NCBI GenBank assembly: GCA_032622095.1
Contig: CP136069.1
Span: forward strand, 16,040,450-16,104,449
Source of the DNA: Siphonodentalium dalli
Lineage: Eukaryota > Mollusca > Scaphopoda > Gadilida > Siphonodentaliidae
DNA length: 64,000 nucleotides
Direction: 5' to 3'
The notes beneath the pieces are model-generated. The model was not told the DNA's origin and did no database searches. It was given only the letters and a program-made list of their open reading frames with translations. Both the position numbers and the translations under genes were made by a program. The number at the start of each line of letters is the position of its first letter. Position 1 is the first letter of the stretch. Shown in pieces: positions 35,886 to 47,556 of this stretch.

Positions 35886-36325
35886 CCTGTTTTCCTGAAA
35901 ACCCGCACATTATCTGATAGGACTTATTGAAAACCCGCACATTATCTAATAGGACTTATAGAAAACCCGCACATTATCTGATAGGACTTATTAAAAAACC
36001 CGCACATTATCAGATAGGACTTATAGAAAACCCGACATTATCTGATAGGACTTATAAAAAAACCCGCACATTATCTGATAGGACTTATAGAAAACCCGCA
36101 CATTAACTGATATGACTTGTAGAAAACCCGCACATTATCTGATAGGACTTATAGAAAACCCGCACATTATCTGATAGGACTTATAGAAAACCCGCACATT
36201 ATCTGATGACTTATAGAAACCCCGCACATTATCTGATAGGACTTATAGAAAACCCTCACATTATCTGATGACTTATAGAAAAACAGCACATTATCTGATA
36301 GGACTTATAGAAAACCCGCACATTA
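35886..36325 (+). repeat. 31-bp tandem array, about 14 units
   Basis: Unit GAAAACCCGCACATTATCTG + ATAGGACTTAT. It starts with CCTGTTTTCCTGAAAACCCG, so it is an amplification of the family C left end. Confidence 0.9.
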
Positions 36326-36776
36326 CCGCCCTATATCCCTGACCTGTATCCTCAGCAAGCAGCTCGAACACATCATTGTCTCTAAAATCATGTCATACCT
36401 CGACTCAAATAAGCTCAGGCTAGTATCCAACCAACATGGCTTCTGCTCAAAACTGAGTTGTGAAACCCAGCTTATTGTTTTCACACAAGAATTTTTTGAA
36501 AATATGACCAAAGGCAAGCAGTTATGGACTTTTCAAAAGCTTTTGACAAAGTTGGCAATCAAAGGCTAATCCTATAACTCAGGCGAACGGCATAAATAAC
36601 ACAGTTGGATTCAAGACTTTCTATCTGACAGATCACAAAATGTTGTTGTCAGTGGCCAAGAACTGTCCTCTTGTCCCGTTCTTTCTGGGGTTCCCCAGGG
36701 CTAGGTCCTCAGTCCCTGTCTCTTTCTCATCTACATTAATAACTTCCCATCCTCTCTATCAAGTGACTTATTTTCG
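36326..36776 (+). pseudogene. LINE reverse-transcriptase fragment (jockey/CR1-like)
   Basis: Plus-strand frames give YRPISLTCILSKQLEHIIV, YLDSNKLRLVSNQHGFC, SCETQLIVFTQEFFE, then after a frameshift MDFSKAFDKV, later WIQDFLSDRSQNVVVSGQ and LSGVPQG, LFLIYINNFPSSL. These are RT blocks 1-5 in order. The YADD block and the rest are absent, and several indels break the frame. Confidence 0.85.
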
Positions 36777-36801
36777 CCTGGCTGTAGTTCATATACCCGT
36801 A

Positions 36802-37156
36802 CAGCCTGTTCTCCCGAAAACCCGCACATTATCTGCTTATGATATACTTATTTTAGGTAGATAATCTGCTTAGAATCGCTTCATTTTGAGTCGATAATGT
36901 GCTGAAAGTTAGAGCAATTTTTCACTTTATCGACTCACAAAGAGGCGATTCTAAGCAGATTATGTACAGATAATGACTCATATACGCAAACTTTTCGGGT
37001 GTACGCTCTTTAACACGTGTTTTCACTGTGGTCCGCGATATAAAACGAAATAAGCTGATGAGTCCATTATATCTGCTTATTTCAGAATCAAATAATCACA
37101 TTTTGTACAGATTGCACATTATAAGTCGATTATGTGCGTATTTGCGCGAAATGTTG
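36802..37156 (+). repeat. Family C element, full length
   Basis: CAGCCTGTTCTCCCGAAAAC at the start, TTTGCGCGAAATGTTG at the end; contains the internal inverted pair around GAGTCGATAATGTGCTG. Confidence 0.82.
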
Positions 37157-37742
37157 TGAACACTGTTGCCATATTTATTGTCATTCATCAGTGAAGAGTT
37201 TCAACAAATGCTATATACAGTAGCATAGGTAGGCAAACATTTTAGCCAACATTAATATAAACAAATGAGTATAAAAACACGTGCGGCAAAGACATGGTAT
37301 GCAAGTTTATTCAAACTATTAAGTAATCTTACCCAGACAGCGATAAATACATACAAACAGACATACCGACACGTGGATATAATAAGCAGACAGACAAACA
37401 CACACGAAATAACGTTCAACCTAAACACATTTACATAGTGCGAAGAAACTCCATAGGTACACATAGTTTATGTATGCCTTAAAGCTAACACTCGCATTTG
37501 ATAAATTACTGGCGACCATCATAGTTAGATTAAGATATAATTTTATTCAAAGCGCAATTAATCATAAACATTGGTACTTTTTATATACAATTAAAGCATA
37601 ATTATAGGGGTAAAAGACGAGCACATAACTGTTAATGGACGCCCTAAGGTCACATTCACATCGGTGACGCCACAGCCACACGAACGAGTGATGATATCTA
37701 CATAGACAGACTACAGGGATACACTTATGGCAAAACATATTA
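37157..37742. other. No recognised feature
   Basis: AT-rich DNA with no supportable ORF, tRNA or repeat. Confidence 0.4.
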
Positions 37743-37921
37743 TTAAAGGCACTCAATCCGATTCGATGGTTCCCGATTCCAAAAAAAAAACATTTTTAAA
37801 TGCCGCTTCAGTTATCAGAATCGAGTATTTGCCCAAAAATAATGATAACCACAGTCAAATATAGTATAAAATTGCCCAAAACCCGTTATTTATCAACATT
37901 TTGTTCAACGAAATTTGCCGG
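37743..37921 (+). mobile_element. Family R MITE, left-end fragment
   Basis: TTAAAGGCACTCAATCCGAT at the start; follows 9435-9610, then breaks off into family C sequence. Confidence 0.65.
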
Positions 37922-37931
37922 TTTGTCAAAT

Positions 37932-38057
37932 GTGACTAAAATGTTTTCATTTCCAGCACATTATCGACTGAAAATGAAACAATTCTAAGCAGATTATCTA
38001 CCCAAAATAAGTTATATTATAACCAGATAATGTGCTAGTTTTCGGGATAACAGGATG
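37932..38057 (-). repeat. Family C left-end fragment
   Basis: GATTATCTACCCAAAATAAG ... TTTTCGGGATAACAGGATG, the reversed left part of family C. Confidence 0.7.
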
Positions 38058-38084
38058 GATTTACAAAAATGATTCCTGCATGTG

Positions 38085-38147
38085 GTGAGTTTCTTGAAAA
38101 GTTTTAAAATATTGGCCAAAAGTTATTTCGGCCCAGCGTGAACACCG
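38085..38147. mobile_element. hAT-2-like terminal fragment
   Basis: TTGGCCAAAAGTTATTTCGG then CCCAGCGTGAACACC, matching the fragment at 35861-35883. Confidence 0.45.
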
Positions 38148-38329
38148 TTGCAAACAATCGACAAATATCATGCGCGGCAGCTGCTTCTGGACTGTGGTAA
38201 GTCGACGCCGCTTTGTTAAATAAATTTTAAAAAATGTCGAAAGGGTTAATAATTCCGTAAAGAAATAATTTTCCGTCATCTATATACATGTTACACATCT
38301 CCAATATGTGGGTAACAATATTGTGAAGT

Positions 38330-38700
38330 TTCAAATATCTACGATCAAAACTGTTGGAGGAGTTGATTACATCATGAAGGTACCCTCATACAGAAAATTA
38401 TAACAAATGTTTTTCAAAGCCGAAAGGCTCATAACTTTGGGAACAATCATTGGATCAAACTCAAGTTCGAACTTGACCTGTATTTTGATATTAACGACCC
38501 ACAAAAAAAAACAGAATTTCCAATTAAACAATCCAAAATTGAGTTATCATCCGGAAACCAAAGAAAAAACAAGAAAAATTGAAATTTCTAAGTGGAAAAA
38601 TGTCCATAACTCTAGGAAAAATCATCGGATCAAAGTCAAATTAGAACTCATCCTGTATCTTGATATGACTGAACCCCATAACAAGAAATTCAATTAATTG
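38330..38700. repeat. Degenerate repeat with two GGATCAAA-containing units
   Basis: Two diverged units each contain ATAACT, AATCATYGGATCAAA, a TTMGAACTTGACCTGT-like segment and TTGATAT. A related phrase occurs at 44350-44480 next to ACGGACGGACG. Low-quality dispersed repeat, not coding. Confidence 0.45.
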
Positions 38701-39094
38701 AGGAAAAACACCCGCTGTCCCGAGTGGTAATGATAAGCTATTGGAGGGTCTACTAGTTCGCATGCAAAATAGCAAAATAACATTGAATGTCTCAATGACA
38801 TCAACAACTTAAAGATGGGAATAACCCACCATATTTGGTAGATATTCAACCAGGCTCTGCTTAAGTTTGTTAATTGATGACTGATGTACATGTACAATAC
38901 ACACAAATAGTAATAACAATTAACGTTATGATTTTGAAACTAACCATGATAGAATATTGATAGTAAGGTGGTATTAACTACTACGAGTACTATTAGTAAC
39001 AATAGTACTACTTTTCTAGCATAATATATGTGTACATGATGTATGGGAATATTAAAGGACAAAACAATAGTTACAATACAATTATAAAAAAAAA

Positions 39095-39560
39095 AAATTA
39101 AGCTTAAGCGCAATATGGGAATCTCTATTGTGCTTAAGCGCAATATGGAAGTATTTAACTGTGTTTAAGTGCAATGGTGGAATTTTCACATTGCGCTTAG
39201 ATAATAAAACTCAATAAGGTATCTCTTAATAAGGAATATATTATATATAGTATATAAACTCCCTATAATTCAGGTGGTGTAGTCCATCTCCATGGTACAA
39301 TGGGTGGAACAAATATAGGATTATTCTACTATTTGCACAAGGGCGATCTAATGAGAGAGATATTAATTGCGCTTAAGTGTAATATGGATGTAATTTCGCT
39401 TATGTGTAATAAGGAATGTCTTATTACACTTAAGCGCAATAAGAATATTCCTTATTGCACAGGAATATCATATTGTGCTTTAGCGCAAGAAGGTATCTCT
39501 AACTTCGCTTAAGCACAATAACTTAAGGAATATTCTTATTGGGCTTGAGCGCAATTAGTT
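39095..39560. repeat. Cluster of about ten TTGCGCTTAAGCGCAA-like palindromes
   Basis: Near-palindromic motif in both phases, for example GCTTAAGCGCAATATGG (39101 and 39133), TTGCGCTTAAGTGTAATATGG-like at 39367 and TTACACTTAAGCGCAATAAG (39423). They are separated by AAGGAATAT/ATTCCTT segments, giving a dense inverted-repeat region. Confidence 0.75.
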
Positions 39561-39979
39561 ATTCAGTTAGTTAAATAATAAGTTATTCGATATGTTTTTT
39601 TCATTACCGTGCAGCCCTAATTAGAGATTCCTTAAGTTATTGCAGTTAATCGAAATTCTCTATTAAATGTCAATTTGGTTTCCCATAGAGATCATCAACG
39701 ATGTCTATGTGCAAGGGACCGACGCCAATCTTCTCTGTTGGGATTCCAATTGTTGGCTTATTAAATATGCACATATGCTTAAGATACAGTCGCGCGCGAT
39801 ACGCGCTCCTGTAGGTCGGGTTTTGGATCCCAGTTAATGAAAATATCATTGAAATAATCGGTTTCCCCCAATAAACATCCATATATTCAATATACATGTT
39901 TTTGGAGCAGAATTGGGTAGTCCATATTGGACGCCATCATGGAATTTAATTTTTTTGTTTAATTTTCACACATATTTAT

Positions 39980-40690
39980 TAGTTATGTGGATGGAATTCT
40001 CATTAAACCTCACATCTTTATATTGGTTATGTGGATTGAGTTATCATTAAACCTCATATCCTTATATTGGTTACAGTAATGCCCAAAGTAATTGACCACT
40101 TAACCACAGCAGAATTATGGTTAATTTTGCTGTGGTTAAGACGTCAATTATTTTGGACATTACTGTATGTGGATTGAGTTATCATTAAACCTCACATCCT
40201 TATATTGGCTACAGTAATGCCCAAAGTAATTGACCACTTAACCACATCATAACTATGGGTAATTTTTAAGGATTTAAAATCCTGACAAATCACCCATAAT
40301 TCTGCTGTGGTTAAGTGGTCAATTACTTTGGACATTACTGTATGTGGATTGAGTTATCATTAAACCTCACATCCTTATATTGGTTACAGTAATGCCCAAA
40401 GTAATTGACCACTTAACCACAGCAGAATTATGGGTAATTTTTCAGCATTTAAAATCCTGACAAATTACCCATTATTCTGCTGTGGTTAAGTGGTCAATTA
40501 CTTTGGACATTACTGTATGTGGATTGGGTTATCATTAAACCTCAAATCCTTATATTGGTTAAAGTAATGCCCAAAGTAATTGACCACTTAACCACAGCAG
40601 AATTATGGGTAATTTTTCAGCATTTAAAATCCTGACTTGTTACCCATTATTCTGCTGCGGTTAAGTGGTCAATTACTTTGGACATTACTG
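39980..40690. repeat. 44-bp minisatellite with a TA-flanked palindromic MITE in four units
   Basis: Base unit TATGTGGATTGAGTTATCAT + TAAACCTCACATCCTTATATTGGT. The first two units are uninterrupted. The next four carry a near-fully palindromic element (CAGTAATGCCCAAAGTAATT ... GGACATTACTG) of about 130 bp, or 92 bp in the first, placed at the same TA. Ends CAGTAATG..CATTACTG flanked by TA suggest a Tc1/mariner-like MITE. Confidence 0.88.
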
Positions 40691-41020
40691 TATGTAGATG
40701 GAGTTAGGCATCACATCAGTGTGTTGGGGACATTGGACCTTGACTTGAGACCTTTGGTTTTTAACGCAACAAATGCGAGTACACCTTATACACAAATTTC
40801 TTATGTAGCCAGAGTTTTTCTTGGATAAGATGAGTTTGAAGCCTGCTAACGTTTCAAAATGTTGTCAGTTTTGTATTGTCTGCAGCGGAACTCGGCGTGT
40901 TGAAGCAAAAGTCACAAGAGATAAAATGTGTATGTAACGAGACTATAATACAAATTAAAAAAAATTGAGGGAGGGGTGGTCGGTACAATGAACTAAGGGT
41001 TGAACCGATATAAATTTGTA

Positions 41021-41154
41021 GAGCGATAACGACCAATGTTGACATATTATGCATCTCAACTCTACTGTTGCAACAAGATTATAAAATGAGCGATAACGAC
41101 CAATGTTGACATATTATGCATCTCAACTCTACTGTTGCAACAAGGTTATAAAAT
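41021..41154. repeat. 67-bp tandem duplication
   Basis: GAGCGATAACGACCAATGTT... occurs at 41021 and 41088 with one difference. Diverged relatives lie near 41950 and 42438-42560 (GAGTGATAATGACCAATG). Confidence 0.85.
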
Positions 41155-41339
41155 AGGGGGGTATCAAAATCTTAGTTATCTCTATATAGCGCCAGAATAG
41201 TCATTTATGGACTTCTAGAGTGGTACAATGCAAATTAGAATCAAATGATAAAAATATGTATGTAACACAACTGTCAAAAAGTCGGGAGCTCTGATCGTGC
41301 CTATATAAGGTACCGTGTATGCCTCGCTGAGGTGTCGTT

Positions 41340-41480
41340 AAGCGGTAATCCTCTCCCGCCCGGTGTTATGTTCAGGGATGACACTGGTTTGATCACGCCG
41401 TCCCATCGGGTGGGGGCGTTAATGGCTGTCCCGTGTACAACCATGTGTGCACGGTAAAGAACCCTACTGTGGGCAACGAT
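41340..41480 (+). repeat. Candidate SINE-like GC-rich segment
   Basis: CATCGGGTGGGGGCGTTAAT...GTGTGCACGGTAAAGAACCC resembles the conserved central phrase I associate with invertebrate SINEs. No A/B box tRNA head could be placed with confidence. A (TAAGA)n run lies downstream at 41821-41840 but may be unrelated. Confidence 0.35.
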
Positions 41481-42673
41481 CCGCAGGTGAATGGCAAAAT
41501 TCCTGTCTAAATTCCTCCCTTCGGGGCGTAAGCTTCCAGTACGTTGTAGATATGTAGATAGAGTTACCTGCCTAACAGGGTATGTATAAGTATAGACATA
41601 AAACTTTCAGGCCTGTCGAGTTGAGTCCCAGTCTGGTTCGCAAGCGTGGTAAAAATACTCCTCCAGGTATGTATATATGTAAAAGTACTAACAAGTCCTA
41701 CTAAAATACCCCTCCATATATAGAATAACAATACTAACACAAAGTATATACAGCCGTGTGAGTGTGTATGCCAACGTCGGGCCATCGGCGGTTCTCCTGA
41801 CGTAGGAGGTATTTACAATATAAGATAAGATAAGATAAGATATACCAATGAAAATAAAAATAATAATTTAGGCCGGGATTAGATGTTGGGTTCGTTATAT
41901 GGACTCGGATAAAAAGTGGTTCGTACCGATGAACTGACATAAATTAGTAGAGTGATGTTGCCATGTAATGCATCGCGACTGTACTAAAGCGGCAATGATA
42001 TAAAATTGGGGGGGGTTCTGAAATTATCTATATCCCTATAGATGGCACCTGGATTATATAGAAAGGAATAGCAATTGATATACATATATGGTATATTATA
42101 GTAATACCATAGATACTGTCAGGTGCCAAATAATAGTGTCAGCACGATTATTAATTTTGGAGAAAATTCCCAACAATCACTATTATTTGCAATTAAGACA
42201 TAGAGAGAAATTGCCATCACTATTATTAATTTCAGCCTAAATCCCCACACATCACTATTATTAGGCCATCACGATTATTAGGCACCTGAGAGTATATAAG
42301 TAAGTGATAAAATATTACGTAACGTGACTATAGCGATGAAAAAAATAAATAAATTGGACCGGAATTAGAGGTTGGGTTGGTTATATGTGGATAATTGGAT
42401 ATATAATTCATACCAATGAAACGATAAAAATTAGTAGAGCGATAAAGACGAATGTTGACACTTAGTCAGGCTATGCGGGGGAAAGAGGGGTTGATACGAT
42501 AGACCGAAATAAATTTGTCGAGTGATAATGACCAATGTTGACGTATAAAGTAACGCGACTGTACTGTCGCACAATTATCAGGTAGAACCGGTCAAATATG
42601 GACTATGGTGCCCAATATGGAACAGCTCAGAAAACATTCGCAGGGCCCTAAAATTGCTTTAATATGGGATCTG

Positions 42674-43140
42674 CCATTCAAATCGATTTATGTCGATAAA
42701 ACTGTTATTTTCAAAATTTTAAGCTGAGACTTGGTGTGTCTGTGTGGAATACTTATATATTCCCAAAATGACCGAGTACAGAACGTAATTACTTTTAAGA
42801 TGGAAGACATTAATTTTTTTTTATGAAAAATTTTACCATGATATTTTCCCATTCAAATCGATTTATGTCGATAAAACTCTTATTTTTCAAAGTTTTAAGC
42901 TGAAACTTGGTGTGTCTGTGTGGAATACTTATATATTCCCAAAATGACAGAGTACAGAACGTAATTACTTTTTAGATGGAAGAAATTATTATTTTTTTAT
43001 GATCAATTTTACCATGAGATTTTCCCATTCAAATCGATTTATGTCGATAAAACTCTTATTTTTCAAAATTTTAAGCTGAGACTTGGTGCGTCTGCGTGGA
43101 ATACTTATATATTCCTAAAATGATAGGGTACAACACGTAG
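42674..43140. repeat. 175-bp tandem repeat, 2.7 units
   Basis: CCATTCAAATCGATTTATGT starts at 42674, 42849 and 43025 (periods 175 and 176). Units are about 90 percent alike and AT-rich; they include CTTGGTGTGTCTGTGTGGAA. Confidence 0.88.
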
Positions 43141-44930
43141 TTATGTATAATAAATTTACAACATGTACTGGTCATCGAGTTCACTCATTTTGTAAAAAAA
43201 ACTTTTGTCAATAGCCGTTTTGGTCAAACTAAACCTTTTTCGACCGGGACAGCAGATCCGAATAATAGCTAAGATGTATATAGATAGAATTATCGAAAGA
43301 ATTTGACCGATTTTAGGGTGCATTTTAAGAGAATCGAGTGGAGCACTCTTGGTGACATTTTCATCAAACACGCCAATTCGGCCATGACTGTACTTGCAGA
43401 CAAGCGCTCATTAATATTCATGTCAAGAAATGCAGACGTCAAACTCACCTGTTTGGAAGATAAATCCAACATTTATATATCAGAACAATCCTTCCAAATC
43501 ACCTTCCAAGATATCCAAGAAAGTTTTAATAGCTTAGAAGACTGAACAGCCGAAATGAATGAATTAATAATCGCGATTGGAGGCTTCGCTTCGCGGTGAC
43601 GGTTGGCAATTATCGCAATACGATAGGGGAACACTTTGACGTTCGTACTCATATTTCATCAATTTGTGTACCTGGCTTGCCTATCCTAAGTTTCACGGGA
43701 AAATGGCTAATTTGACTCTGTTTGTCGTTATATACATATTATACATATTTATCACCCCATTTATTATTCATTTTCATAAAAATAAAATAAAAGAAGCCGA
43801 AGATGACATGTTTAAACTGTTTGAAGCATGAATTTGGCGATAAGTTGTTATCAGAGTACGTTATACTTGTGATAGTTACATTACGCACACAGTGTTCCCA
43901 TATCCTATTGCGATAATCGCTTAACCCTTCGGTTTTCAACGGCATTTCAATTGATTGAAATTGACATTTCTCAAGTTCCAGCTCAGCCCGAATCTAGTTA
44001 CCCAATTGGTAGAAATACTTTAGCAGTAATTCTTAGTTTTATAAGTTATAACTCTAATTTTATTGATGATACGAGCTCAACATCATAATATGTCACTGTT
44101 TATGGCGGTGTTATCCAAACGTGTGCTTTGATAATGATTATAATTTTATTTTGCGATCAAACGTCAGTGCAGCTCAGTAGAAACGCATAGGCACTAGTTC
44201 AATTCAGCAGAAACGCATGAATCCTACGATTATAGACACCCACTGGTCAGTGGGTGAAAAACGGTATTTGAAATTAAAGGATCCAAACTTGAGATATCCT
44301 GAAACCGAAAAAGTGAGAAATTTTCTAAGTAAAAAAAAAATTTAAAAAAGGGAAATAACTCCATAAAAGAACATCGGATCAAACCCAGAATTGCAGAGCA
44401 CATGTGTTCTTGGTTGGGACACCTACATTCCAAGTTCCAATACAATCGGATGATCATTACTGAAGTTATAACTCCGGACGGACGGACGCGGCTGATTTAC
44501 AATAGTCCTCCGACCATTTCGGAGAACAATTATGATCGGACCAAAGAGGAAGTATGTTCACGTATGCTAGATTTGGGCACGCTCAAATATCATAAGACAT
44601 GTGGACCTTTCCTGTGTGATCTACAATGTATGTCGCCGATGGGAGCTAGAAATCTGCAAATGAGTGAAAAACTAAACGATATGACATTCTTCATCTACAG
44701 CAAGATTCAGAATCATGGGCTGCATTGCATCCAATGTCTACTTATTGCAATGATGGCTTAGTGAATCCATGTCTTGTCGTGACATGGGGTTACACGCTGA
44801 ACTAAACCATTCTGCACACATCTTTAAAGAAATGTTTTACTCTTATAACGGTTTTGTGACTTTTGATTTGAAGTGCATGTACCTCCACACAAACAATGTC
44901 AACTCAATCATGCAAATACTCAGTTGGTCA
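43141..44930. other. Mostly unassigned, no confident gene
   Basis: A plus-strand frame at 43303-43545 (FKRIEWSTLGDIFIKHANSA...) and one at 44402-44761 (DRTKEEVCSRMLDLGTLKYH...) are the longest, but I recognise neither. The second begins inside a dispersed repeat (GGACGGACG), so it is doubtful. Confidence 0.3.
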
Positions 44931-44937
44931 ACATTAT

Positions 44938-45215
44938 AGCCTGTTCGCCCGAAAATCCGCACATTGTCTGCTTATAATAAAACTTGCGTTAGGTAGATCA
45001 TCAGCTTAGAATTTCCCAAAAATTTGAGTCGATAATGTACTGAAAAGTGATAGGATTTTAGTCACAATATAGACTCATATTGAGGCGATTCTAAGCAGAT
45101 TACATGTACGCTCTTTAACAATGGTATTTATCGTGGCCCGCGCTATCATTCCATTTTCTGCTTATAATGTATCACGTCATTGGTCGACTATTGTGCGTGT
45201 TTGCACGAGATGTTG
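44938..45215 (+). repeat. Family C element, shortened
   Basis: AGCCTGTTCGCCCGAAAATC start and GTTTGCACGAGATGTTG end, with a deletion in the second half. It faces the opposed copy that starts at 45340. Confidence 0.75.
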
Positions 45216-45339
45216 GCTATTAACTCGTGCATGGCAATCTGCCTCATCATTCTTGAGATACACTGCAATATGTCAGTGGGAACATACTTATTTGTGTTTA
45301 ATATGTAGCATTCAAGATTCGGTATTTTTGTTCTAATTC

Positions 45340-46878
45340 AACATATCCTTGCACAAATACGCACATAATCGACCTATAGTTTGAAATATATACATAATGT
45401 GATTATTTGGTTCTGAAATAAGCAGATAACGGACACTTACCCTTATTTCGCTTTATGGCGCGAGCCACATTGATACCACACATTAAAGAGCGTACACCTT
45501 CAAAATCGTGAGGTGGCTTATTTGTGTCATTGTCCACACCAGGGTTGGGGCGATTACATGCCAATGTAATCGATTACGATTACAATTACTTTCGATTTAC
45601 ATGATTACGATTACGATTACTGATTACATTTTTTTTCAATGTAATCGATTACGATTACAATTACTTTGGTAAATGTAATCGATTACTTTTTGATTACATC
45701 TGATTACAATTGTTCGTTTCCAACCATTTGATCGCATTGGAATAAATAATGAAATAAATCAAACTAAAATTTGATTGAATAAAAAACATCACTACATAGG
45801 ATGGAAACAAGAAACGACTGAAACAATAGAAAGAAGCAAAGCAATTAACACATTAACTTTTTACGTTTATATCCATTGGTGATGTTTCACCATGAAATTG
45901 TGCATCAACTTATTGGGAATATTGTTTTTTGTGTATTTATTTATGTAAATATATTTTTAAATTTTCTTACATGCATTGAAACTAACGCATAATATGAAAC
46001 TATCATTAGAAACAATTATAAATTATTTGCATGTTCTGTTAGATACATTACCCAACACAATGAAAATAGCATTAAGGTTTATTTGATTACCATCCATTGA
46101 TCTCCTGATGAGGATTAAATGAGGCTTAACTCCATGAGTGCAGTAAATGACAAACCAGCTAATTATGTCTACCGATGTACATCACATCTGCTTTGTTCAG
46201 TTAATTGTCCCTATTGTACCAGTGTGACTCTACAGCCATTGTCTGCAGCAGTCACAATAATATTTAATCCGAATTGACGTTGGCTAGCCTATTTTATTCA
46301 TATCAGAATATTTCATTGTCTGTATCATAAGTTAATTGACATACATGCTGTATTCAACATTTCAGCAATTGTGTGTTGTTATCTGTGTCCACTGTCAGAA
46401 TGTACACAGTGTACCACATGAAACAATTGTAATAACTTTCTGATATGTTGTTTGTATCTGTGCATACTCCATAGTACTACAGTGAGACTATGAGTATCCA
46501 ATAGTCATCCATATGGATATTTTAGTAAAAGTAATCAAAAAGTAATCAAAATGTAATCATGATTACAGGTACATTTGAAAGTAATCGATTACGATTACGA
46601 TTACTTGTAATCAAAAAATGTCATGATTACTGATTACAGATGATTACTCCAAATTTTGTAATCGATTACTTTGATTACAATTACTGATTACGATTACCCC
46701 AACCCTGGTCCACACATAATTTGTTTAGAACCGCCTCATTGTGCGTCGATAATATGACTAAAACGCTCATTTTCAGAACATTATCGACTAAAGATTGGGC
46801 GATTATATGCAGGTTATCGACCTAAAACAAGTTGTATTATAAGCAGATAATGTGTGGATTTTCGGTCGAACAGACTGT
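45340..46878 (-). repeat. Family C element, reversed, interrupted by hAT-1
   Basis: The parts 45340-45539 and 46708-46878 are adjacent in intact family C copies (for example 61402-61760). The break is filled by hAT-1. Confidence 0.85.
45540..46707 (+). mobile_element. Non-autonomous hAT element (hAT-1), 1168 bp
   Basis: Ends CAGGGTTGGGG and CCCCAACCCTG with a perfect 8-bp duplication GTCCACAC (45532-45539 and 46708-46715). Both subterminal regions (45550-45710 and 46540-46700) are packed with GTAATCGATTAC palindromes and GATTACGATTAC runs. The centre is AT-rich without a transposase frame. A half copy lies at 24160-24590. Confidence 0.95.
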
Positions 46879-46881
46879 CTA

Positions 46882-47009
46882 ATTACATGTGTAGTATACG
46901 AACAAAGCATATATAATCAACAGCACAATGGTGCAAACATATAAAATTACATGTGTAGTATACGAACAAAGCATATATAATCAACAGCACAATGGTGCAA
47001 ACATATAAA
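46882..47009. repeat. Perfect 64-bp tandem duplication
   Basis: ATTACATGTGTAGTATACGA... repeated without mismatch at 46882 and 46946, immediately after the family C end, so it is recent. Confidence 0.93.
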
Positions 47010-47556
47010 ATTATATTCTAATAACATAATCGTACTTTTTCCGCTGTCGCTCTTCGCAGTCCATTCCCGCGAGGTAAAATCTCAACTAGGAGTGAACTAT
47101 GAAACCTACTTATTCATGTTTACTCCATCGGTTGTGTTTATAATTGAACAGAACTTATAAACATTTAATTGCATGTAAGGTAGCGGGCTAGCAATCTATT
47201 TCTTAATGAGCTAACTCTGGGGCATTCCATGATCAAATGGTATTCCCTATTGTATAGCGAGTGCAATGTTTGCACACTCCCTCTTAAATGGGTTCTTATA
47301 GGTTTTATTAATTGACCACGACCCAGTTTATATGGGACGATGATGGTTTGTGCACGTAAACGTTCTATAATTTAGCACTGAAAGATATTTTCAATTACAA
47401 AATCGTGCTTAATAATACGATATGTTCTGCATTTTACCATCATTAACACTTCACTTCGCCAATCGCTTACACATTTACTCTCAAGAATCTTTCTAATAAT
47501 GTCCTTCGTACACTTCATGCCACCTTCATTTATCATCTGGTTATATCATGTACATG

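Noticed and set aside
35886-36325. CRISPR-like array of 31-bp repeats
   Set aside because: No spacers; it is a direct tandem expansion of the family C end.
38700-38770. Possible tRNA gene around CCCGAGTGGTAATGATAAGC
   Set aside because: No acceptor stem pairing and no TTCGAATC-type T loop at the right distance.
43449-43458. CAG/GTGAGT donor-like site on the minus strand (also near 48672)
   Set aside because: Upstream frames have stops or lack a credible acceptor; isolated sites occur by chance.
44402-44761. 119-codon frame as a host gene
   Set aside because: Its first third lies in a dispersed GGACGGACG repeat and I see no domain or splice context.
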